DNA from: Archivesica marissinica
Taxonomy: Eukaryota > Mollusca > Bivalvia > Venerida > Vesicomyidae
Reading direction: 5' to 3'
Length of the DNA stretch: 64,000 nucleotides
Assembly: GCA_014843695.1 (NCBI GenBank)
Contig: CM026387.1
Location: forward strand, 73,133,749-73,197,748
The translations under genes and the position numbers were made by a program. Every line of letters begins with the position of its first letter. Within the stretch, counting starts at the first letter, position 1. This document shows, in pieces, positions 14,456-25,200 of this stretch. The notes under the pieces are model-generated. The model had not been told where the DNA came from, did not search any database, and saw only the letters and a program-made list of their open reading frames with translations.

Positions 14456-14554
14456 AATGTGAATAGTGTCTTAAGACTAGCAAAAATCACAGAGCTATGC
14501 ACATTACGTCAACAATAGGCCTACCATCACGAACATGCTTACTGGCCGTCTTTT

Positions 14555-14790
14555 TGTCTCTTGTTTGCCCTAGTCCTATGATAGTGACTAGCTTCGATTT
14601 GGAATCGAACGGTCCCGGGTTCGATACTCGGCCAGGCAACGTATGCAATTTGTTTGAGCAATGCACATCACACACATTGCTTAGTACTGGTTAACCGCTT
14701 ATGTCAGGTTAAGCCTGCACAGGAAAACATGTCTAGGTCCTCGCAGGGGTTTGACATTAATGGAACATACAAACATACATACATTAATTT
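14555..14790 (+). repeat. tRNA-derived SINE (GGTTCGATACTCGGCCAGGC type)
   Basis: It has a tRNA-like B box GGGTTCGATACTCGG, the body GGTTAACCGCTTATGTCAGG, and the tail TTTGACATTAATGGAACATA. Related copies lie at 16797-16985 (minus) and 33335-33545 (plus). Confidence 0.7.
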
Positions 14791-16140
14791 TTGTGTTCGG
14801 GTTTGCGTCCATGTGTTCTGGGTGCGTATGTATCTACATGATACACACCCCAAACTCAATATAGGGAGGAAAACTATGAAGGTAAACTATATAAAAGGTA
14901 CTAAATGTGTATTGTAATCATTTATCATATGACCTAATTATTTGTTCTCGTTATAATACTCTCCATTGTAAAAACCTAGAGTGGTGGAACCTATGTTTAG
15001 TTTAATCATATTTTATTGCATTCTATATATACAATGTACAATACAAAACAAATGAACAAACATGTATAACTATCCATAATGCATGATTTGTGGCATTGTT
15101 TGCTCAAGGATTGTCATTATATGTTGAAGCAAATGGGTTGGGCCACAAGTTTTAACAACATTAGTTACGGCCCTCCCCATAAGACTAGATTGTAATTAAC
15201 AAAGAGACTGAATACAAGAGTTGTGCTAGTACTTTACTAATTTAATGATACTAATAGAAAAAGGGTAAAATGATTAAGAGAATAAGCAGCATTTTAGGTA
15301 ATAAGAATTTAGAAACAAAAAACAACAATAAACAAACCAAAAAAGTTTAGGAAATGTAACTGTAATAGCTACTACTATCAAGTGTCCCACCATACAACGT
15401 TACCCAGCCAGCCACACCCGTCACCACACCCTAACATAGATCGTCACAAGAGAACAGCCTATGCTCGAACCTATGCTCGACGTATTCCTATGCTCGACGT
15501 ATTCCTATATTCCTATGCTCGACGTATTCCTATGCTCGGCGTATTTTTGCCATTTACATCCGTATTTAAATATTTAAATACATGTAGCTTTAACCTATTT
15601 TCACTGACTGAGGTGAAGCATGGTTCAATAGCATTCCGTTGTACGTGCCGGTAGCCTAAGTAATGCAACTGTCACCTGACTGGTTCAGTAGCCGAATATA
15701 AACAGACAACTTGTTTTTTCCCCCACCGAAATGATGCGGTTTATGAGCATTTCAGGTAGCTATCCGAATTGGGAAAAAATGTACAAATAACCAGAAAAAA
15801 GGTTTCTTATGAGTTGTAATATTGTTAGTTATTGATGCTACTAAGTCAAAATAATATATTCAACATTTACACGTGCATAAATTAAAAAAAATGTCATGTA
15901 CGCCGTGCATAGGTGCCCTAAGGTATCTAGTTCCCCGTGGAAACAAGTGCCGTAGCAATAGCTATACGGCAATTGCATTTAACTTTTTTTATAGGCCATG
16001 ATATGCAAGATTTACGCTGAGCAAATGTTCCACCGCTCTAGGTCTTTTGAGTGTATTTTGGTAATTTCAAGTGTGTTCCGGTGTTTCGGTGTGTTCCGGT
16101 ATTTTGCTAGCTTTACAAGAGATCATGTGACCTAACCAAG
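14791..16140. other. upstream region of MAP2K7
   Basis: About 14990-15190 is related to the repeat at 1295-1480 (TTTATTGC ... CAAATG.GTTGG). Short tandem words (CCTATGCTCGACGTATT) lie at 15460-15545. The last 120 bp before the MAP2K7 ATG are presumably promoter and 5' UTR, but I see no convincing TATA box or initiator. Confidence 0.4.
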
Positions 16141-16270
16141 ATGTCTACTTCAACCTCATTCCAGAACAAAGTCAACGAGTTAGAAAGGCGATTAATAGCA
16201 GAAAATAAGTCCAGGGAACGAGACCGAGTCCGTCCTAGCTGCGACCAAGCCCCCAGACGCCCCAAACCCT
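16141..16270 (+). CDS. MAP2K7: MAP2K7 exon 1 (start codon)
   Basis: The ATG opens MSTSTSFQNKVNELERRLIA, resembling the SLEQKLSRLEAKL-type start of vertebrate MKK7. The exon ends in the basic QAPRRPKP, with donor CCCT|GTAGGT and one base left over. The frame would stop 20 nt later if unspliced, which supports this donor. Confidence 0.8.
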
Positions 16271-19200
16271 GTAGGTCACCGTAATATTATGAATAGGAAT
16301 GAGTTCCAGACCGGTTTAAAAAACTGTTGTTGAAGAAAGATAAAACAAAATAATTTTATTTTTATCGTTTATCCAGAAGGCAACATTTGGCAAAGTGAGA
16401 TCGCGTTAATGATAGAGGCATTAACGAAATATACAATGGGCAGTAATCTTGAGACAATTTGCAGTAATATGGACATTAGGGTTAGGCAACTTGGGGTTAA
16501 ATTTGATCTTCAATTGAAGAGTATTCTACTTTTCTTCTTTGTTTAAGCAGCACTCCTTCACTTATGAAGATTAGGTGCTGGCGCCGTAATAAAAAGTGTT
16601 AGTTAAGTGCTTGATCAGAAAGTGCTCATTAGAAAGGATACAGGGAATAGACATATTTTCAGCTATAGTTTACTGCTACCTGTTTTGTGGGATTACTGCC
16701 TCTATCCCTAACCGTGAGAACAGTGGGTGGAGCAGCATCCGATCATCTCTCGAGTTTCTCCATCTTTTTGTTTGTTTTCCTAACTCAGACTCTTGTCTAT
16801 GTATGTATGTTCCATTAATGTCAAACCCCTTGCGGGGACCTAGACATGTTTTCCTGGGCAGGCTTAGCTGACCTAAGCTGTTAACCAGTACTAAGGAATG
16901 TGTGGGAGGTGCCTTGCTCAATGACACTACATACGTGGCCTGACCAAGTATCGAACCCGGGACCGTTCGATTCCACCACTGGACTGGTCACAGACGTCTA
17001 TTACTGTATTCGGTAACACACCAGAGACTGCATAATATCATCTATGTGTTGTAGTGTATTTCATCATAGACCGGCTTGTACGTGTTGTAGTGTATTTCAT
17101 CATAGACCGGCTTGTACGTGTTGTAGTGTATTTCATCATAGACCGGCTTGTACGTGTTGTAGTGTATTTCATCATAGACTGGCTTGTACATGTTGTAGTG
17201 TATTTCATCGTAGACCGGCTTGTACGTGTTGTAGTGTATTTCATCGTAGACCGGTTTGTATGTGTTGTAGTGTATTTCATCGTAGACCGGCTTGTACGTG
17301 TTGTAGTGTATTTCATCATAGACTGGCTTGTACGTGTTGTAGTGTATTTCATCATAAACCGGCTTGTACATGTTGTAGTGTATTTCATCGTAGACCGGCT
17401 TGTACATGTTGTAGTGTATTTCATCGTAGACCGGCTTGTACGTGTTGTAGTGTATTTCATCGTAGACCGGTTTGTATGTGTTGTAGTGTATTTCATCGTA
17501 GACCGGCTTGTACGTGTTGTAGTGTATTTCATCATAGACTGGCTTGTACGTGTTGTAGTGTATTTCATCATAAACCGGCTTGTACATGTTGTAGTGTATT
17601 TCATCGTAGACCGGCTTGTACATGTTGTAGTGTATTTCATCGTAGACCGGCTTGTACGTGTTGTAGTGTATTTCATCGTAGACCGGTTTGTATGTGTTGT
17701 AGTGTATTTCATCGTAGACCGGCTTGTACGTGTTGTAGTGTATTTCATCATAGACTGGCTTGTACTTGTTGTAGTGTATTTCATCATAGACCGGCTTGTA
17801 TGTGTTGTAGTGTATTAGTTATATTATGTATGCGGTTACCTAAATGTCATATTACATCTGCAATGAAACAAGCTACATGTACAGCAGGGTTCCCTCTGTC
17901 TGAATAGACCTATCGATTACTCTAATCATGTTGCTATTGCAGTTGCCGACTTTGGCACTTCACGATCAAGTTCTGCGCCATCTTCGGGCCGGAGAAGACC
18001 AGGTGGATTACCTGGCGGTATCCCCTGCCAGCCACACGCACCACATGTCACTAGACAGCCAGACAGGTCCATAATTCTATCTTTCAATTACGCCTATATT
18101 TCAAAGATTCATCCAGTTGATATTACAGTCAAACCTGTGTTAAGCAACCAGCCAAGGGAATCACAGAAAGTAGCTGCTTAGCACACTGCTTAATAGAGGT
18201 CAACTGTATAATAAAACCAGGGTTCATTCTAGGTCAGAATTTTTGGGAGAAGTGAGAAAGCGCGTGATCGCTTCCTTAAATGGTGGAAAACAACATATTT
18301 GGAATCTGGAAACTGGCTGCTTAATACAGGTTGGTTGCTTAATAGAGGTGACCACTAACACAGGTTTGACGTTACATGCACCTGTGTTTAAAACCATGTC
18401 CCAGTACTAAAATATAGTTTCTTATTCGGTTTTTAGTTATTTTCATCATTAAACAGGGTTGGCTTTCTTCCGGGAAACTTTTCTTCCCTTAGTGGGAAGA
18501 AACAACTCCCCTGAAGAAACTAGGAAGAAACTGGGAATAAAGGCATGTTATTCTTCATTGCATCATTGTCGGCAATTAAACTTCACAGTCTAATGTTTAC
18601 AGAAGTTAAAGCGACACTACATCAGTGAAAACGCAAATTTATACAGAATGTAATTTCCTATTATATGGTGTTTTTTTTCCTTTCAAATATTTGCCTCAAA
18701 ATCTGAGTATTTCAATTAATAAACAAGCGTCGTATACACGGTTTGTTGATGTAACAAAATAATGTAAACAGGGTCGACATACATGCGTAATACAACTAGT
18801 GTATACTGAATAACGAGATTTATGATACATATTTACCTTTATATCTCACATGCGTGCCTATGTATATTTATTTGTAGACTAATCTTAGTTAAATTACCAC
18901 TAAACGTCAATTCAGGTGCATGGACCACCATTATATGTAATCCTACTTTCAATTTTGAAATTTTTTAGACCGCACAAACACTGTTTATTGATTTAATGTT
19001 AGTGTTCGAATGTGTTTGGAAGAATTTGTAGTAGCAGTGTATTTATACGTGAAAAATGCATTTTATTTGCTTTTTGCGATGTCGCTTTAAGAGAATAATA
19101 TTTACATTAAAATCAGCACAATGGTCTCACAATTATAAACTAAATAATTTCTTCCCAGTAGTATTTCTTCTGTATCGGAAATAACCGGGAAAACCCCACG

Positions 19201-22200
19201 TTTTTTCCCTATTGGGAAGAAACCTGCCAATATGTGTTTTATCCTTTCCTTCATAGAGATTTAGGTTAATATACTATTGTTATCTCCATACAAATGACAG
19301 CCATGTAGCTATCATGCAGTGGATAAGTAGTCGCCATATCTATCCCACCACCATAGATATTTACTGGGACTACATGAGATTCTGGCCTTAATTATGAACA
19401 TAGGTTTGACTACTACATTGTAAATGTGTGTCGTATTGGTAATGGCATCAAGAGGTGCTTCTATGAGGGAAAGGGTTAAAGACATTACATGTAGGTGTGC
19501 ATGGAATTTACTAGTTACGGCATTACATGTACATACTCTGAAATATACGTATATAATAGATTTCATATACCGGTAAACATGTGAACCAATACATGTATGT
19601 ATGTAATAAACAAACAGTTTGTCCATACTCGCCTATTTGACAACCCCCCATACATTCGTCCTGAAATCTGTGTGTTTTGGCATTCACTCACATATAAGAC
19701 GGGTTGATAAAATGGACACCAGACCGTATAAACTGCATGTTTGACCAGTGCAAGTTGAATACATTTTTAGTGTCAGAGTGCCTTCATAGATACCATTAAA
19801 GCGACACTACATTAGTGAAAAAGCAAATTTCTACAGAATGTAATTTCCTATTATATGGTAGAATTGTTTTCCAAATATTTGCCTCAAAAACTTAATATTT
19901 CAGCAAATAAACAAATGTCGTTATACGCGGTTTGTTGGCATAACAAAATAATGTAAAATAGGTCGACATTCATGCGTAATACAACACGTGTATCCTGAAT
20001 AACACTATTTATGGAACAGATTTACCGTTATATCTCACATTTGTGCCTAGTCATACTATCTCTAAACGACAGTATCTCGCGTTAAGTATGTTATATGAAA
20101 AGCTACTTTCACTTTTGAAAGTTTGTAGATCACAAAAACACTGTTTATTGATTCATTGTTATTATTCGAATGTATTCGGAAGAATTTGTAGTAGCAATGC
20201 ATTTATATGTGAAAAAATGCATTTTAATTTCTTTTTGCGATGTAATGTCGCTTTAAAACATCGGGTGAAAAAAAGATGTTATTTTTTTTTATAATTTTGT
20301 TTAGGACTCGTATCTAAGGTGATGATGATTGAGCGTATCTAAGACGGTAACCTACAGTGCACAGGGATTCGGCACGTTTGGGGGTACTAGTATATATATT
20401 TAAGTACAGGGATTCTACTCTGTTGGATGTCAGATTTCGCATCGATCAGTAAAATGGCCCTATCTGAAACAATTTTGTACACATCTATCCGAATATAACG
20501 CCTATCCCGAGTCTTTATATTGTTCTTCAAATAAAACACAACTTTAAGCTGCGTGCATGTATACTTTGCAAACAATTGCCACAGACATTGGCCATAGCAG
20601 GTCACATTTCCATACTAGGACACGGGTTCTGTCAGCAACAAAAAAAAATCTTCGACGGGAGAGTTTTAACTGTGAATAACATTATCAATAAAATGTGTAT
20701 ACACTAACGTGTAGGTTTATTCGGCAAAAATGTACGTCAAAAAGAGATTTCGTAGCATTTTCAATTTGTTTTGAAAATTTCTAAAGCGGCGCAATTCGCG
20801 TTGAAACGAGCGTTGAAACGAGCGTTCTGATTGGATTATGGTTATTCTTCCTATATAAAAAAACATCTTGTTACATTCTAATAATCCAATCAGAACGCTC
20901 GTTTCAACACGAATTGCGCCGCTATAGAAATTTTCAAAACAAATTGAAAATGCTACGAAATCTCTTTTTGACGTACATTATTGCCGAATAAACCTACACG
21001 TTAGTGTAAACACATTTTATTGATAATGTTATTCACAGTTAAAACTCTCCCGTCGAAGATTTTTTTTGTTGCTGACAGAACCCGTGTCCTAGTATGGAAA
21101 TGTGACCTGCTATGGCCAATGTATGTGGCAATTGTTTGCAAAGTATACATGCATGCAGCTTAAAGTTGTGTTTTATTTGAAGAACAATATAAAGACTCGG
21201 GATAGGCGTTGTATTTGGACAGATTTGTACAAAATTGTTTCAGATAGGGCCATTTTACTGATCGATGCGAAATCTGACATCCCACAGAGTAGAATCCCTG
21301 TACTTAAATATATATACTAGTACCCCCAAACGTGCCGAATCCCTGTGCTACAGTGCAGGTCCCGCGGACGTCTCAAATTCCGCGAGGCCCCGCGGATGCG
21401 TTTTCTGCGTTCAGAAAATGTCTGTCCATGAACGGCCACCCACACTGCAGACGTAATGAAATAACCACCGCGGAAGATTATCTTATCACCGTCTCGCACC
21501 CCCAAGCTATAACACCGCAGACAAAAAGAACTAGCTCAATGTTGCATATGTAAATTATAAAACATGTTGATTTGATAAAAATGCTTTGGATCGTGGAATA
21601 TCATTTTAATTAATAGCACTATGACAGTGTGCATGACAAAATCACTGCAATATCACATACTTTGAGACTATAATCTGGTTGTAAATGCCTCGTCTTATAG
21701 GCGAGTATGGATGGTCACTTCTTAGTTTTACATGTAATTTGATCATTACTTTATTCCTTGCAGTCATGAGATAGAACAAAAATATACAGAGATTATGAAA
21801 CAGACTGGTATATTGACATTAAATGGAGAGGTAAGTTAATTTTGTTTATGCTTTCCAATACATAAAATAAAATAACAGAAATAAACAAAATAAAATTTGT
21901 TATTCCACTGGTTTACAGGACGCACCACACTGTCCCATTTTTAGCCCCGCCCTTTTGCCATTTATGTCTGTCATTTTGCCTGTTTGTTTTATAAACCACA
22001 ACATGCGAGTGCCTACAGGCTGGCAGATCGTTATAAACTGAGCGTCTGAGCAGGGCTCGAACCTGTGACCATCAGTGATGATAGGCTATAGTTGTATGCA
22101 TGTCAGCGACCGTAACCACTCGACCACGGAGGTGGACTATGTATAGATTTCTGTATTTTACATTAATTTTGTATTTTTTCTATAGTATGTTCCAGAAAAT

Positions 22201-25200
22201 GTGTACAGATTTCTGTATTTTACATTAATTTTGTATTTTTTCTATAGTATGTTCCAGAAAATGTGTACAGATTTCTGTATTTTACATTAATTTTGTATTT
22301 TTTCTATAGTATGTTCCAGAAAATGTGTACAGATTTCTGTATTTTACATTAATTTTGTATTTTTTCTATAGTATGTTCCAGAAAATGTGTACAGATTTCT
22401 GTATTTTACATTAATTTTGTATTTTTTCTATAGTATGTTCCAGAAAATGTGTACAGATTTCTGTATTTTCTATTCTAGAAAGTTCCCACAGATATTTCGG
22501 ATCTTGAGGCACTGGGAGAGCTTGGGCATGGTACCTGTGGCCAGGTCATCCGGATGCGCCACAAGCAGTCGGGGGTCTTGATGGCAGTAAAGGTGAGTAT
22601 AGTGAAATAAGCTTATTCTCCATATTGTTTGGATCAGGCTGGGTGAAATGTATGGATATGCCCCAAACAATCCTATCAATATCCCTGTGGCAGTTAATGT
22701 CTCTGGCCATCACTGATGGTCACGGGTTCGAGCCCCGCTCAGACCATGTCTCTCTATATGAAAACATTGACAGTTTCTTACGGAGGTTGGCGCACCAAGA
22801 ACTGGTTAACCGCTGGAGCATGCCCAGAAAAGGTGTTGTTTGGTAAACTGCCCGTCACTAACTGGTAGCGACGTTAAAGTTTAAACTGTATTTATTTTAC
22901 ACCGATTGCGAAGCAAGTTTCGACAACTTATATTAATCACTCTCGTTGGCGTGGATGAAAGCGTATATGTGGTCATTCGTGTGGGAGGGAACCGGAGTAC
23001 CTGGAGAAAACCCACCTGTCTGATCTCACGACCACCATACCATCTCACATACTTCCTGGTCTGAGGATCGAACCCAGGTTACATTGGTGAGAAGCGAGCG
23101 CGCTAACACCACTGCGCTAATCGGACAGCGACGTTAAATAAACTTAAATAAAAAACAAGACAAACACCTTCTTTCTATTTTCAGCAAATGAGAAGATCTG
23201 GCAATCGGGAAGAAAACAAAAGAATCATAATGGATCTGGATGTCGTATTAAAGTCTCACGATTGTCCGTATATTGTGCAATGTGTCGGGACGTTTATAAC
23301 GCCAGTAAGAATTGTATAGTCACTTGGCAAGGGAAGCAGTCATAGTCATACCACTGCTTGTGCTGTGTCAGTCAGACGTGTATACAGTCAAACCTGTGTT
23401 AGTGGTCACCTCCATTAAGCAGCCAACCTGTATTAAGCAGCCAGTTTACATATTCCCAATACAGTCAAACCAGTGATAGTGGTCACCTCCATTAAACAGC
23501 CAACCTGTATTAAGCAGCCAGTTTACATATTCCCAATGTATTGTTTTATTTGACCTCTATTAAGCAGCCACCTGTGCTAAGCAGCCACTTTCTGTGATTC
23601 CCTTGGCTGGCTGCTCAAGACAGGTTTGACTGTATATAAATATTTTTTTACCTCTATTATGCAGCCACCTGTGCTAAGCAGCCACTTTCTGTGATTCCCT
23701 TGGCTGGCTGCTCAAGACAGGTTTGACTGTATATAAATATTTGTTTACCTCTATTATGCAGCCACCTGTGCTAAGCAGCCACTTTCTGTGATTCCCCTTG
23801 GCTGGCTGCTCAAGACAGGTTTGACTGTATATAAATATTTTTTTACCTCTATTATGCAGCCACCTGTGCTAAGCAGCCACTTTCTGTGATTCCCCTTGGC
23901 TGGCTGCTCAAGATAGGTTTGACTGTATATTTATATATTTTTTTACCTCTATTATGCAGCCACCTTTGTAGTCTCGGAACATGCGTTGATATATTTTGTC
24001 TTGTCCTTATGCATATTTAACACGCAAACCGTTAATTGTGATGTGAGTTAAACAGTTAAATATCGACAGGCTGGAACCTAAGCTTCCACCATTGCTAAGC
24101 GGCCACTTTCTATGATTCCCTAGACTGGCTGCTGAAGACAGGTTTGACTGTATTATTATCATTGGCTAATTGATTAAGGCGTTGTGCAATAGTCCGCAGC
24201 CAATTCTCAGCACTGGGCAGATGAATATTATGAATGTAAAATATGTATTATCGTAGTGTGGTTGTGCACATTCATTTTTCGTGGGGAAAGACCCAGTATC
24301 ATCAGAGTTATTGCCCTTTATTTGAAGCATGTCCGTCCAGAGCAAGTTTGGCCGCGGATATCATTTCATCGAATTTGCTTGTTCATCTTCACTATATTAA
24401 AAATAACTTTAAACTAGGGATGGCAACGAATAGCGATTATACTATTCGAATATTCGGTTGGGACGGTATTCGAATATTCGATAGAATTCAATGAAAAACT
24501 CAAAATCACTCTAACTCTTATAAAAATTGCCAAACTAACCTAATTTCTGTTTTACGCATAACCGTCGTCTTCTTCAAATGATTATTGAGATTGATATTGT
24601 ACCCGGAAATGGTAAATCCAATGTGCATAGATTACACCTAGCAGTTTTCTTATTCTCAGATTTCCAAACGTGTGACTGAACAGGTGGCATTTTTGAGGAC
24701 AATATAATATTTTTTCCGAATATTCGAATACTGAAATAGTATTCGAATATTCGGACGTTCGAGCGAATATTCGAATATCCGTTGCCATTCCTACTTTAAA
24801 CCAATCCAACAACGAGAACAGACTTGTAATTCCGGGAAATAAATGTTGCAGTCTGCAGTTTCAGAGTGTAATATAATGGATTCATGTGTTACTGTTTCAG
24901 AGTGAAGTATGGATATGCATGGAATTGATGTCTACGTGTTTAGACAAATTATTAAAGAAAACAAGACGGTCCATTCCCGAACAAATACTTGGCAAGATGG
25001 CTGTTGCTGTAAGTTCTTCACTGACATTTTTCGATAAGTTAAAATGAGTAATGTAAGTGTATTGTTTGAGTAATGTAAGTGTATTGTTTGAGTAATGTAT
25101 GTGTATTGTTTAGCAATGTAAGTGTATTGTTTGAGCAATGTAAGTGTATTGTTTGAGCAATGTAAGTGTATTGTTTGAGTAATGTATGTGTATTGTTTAG

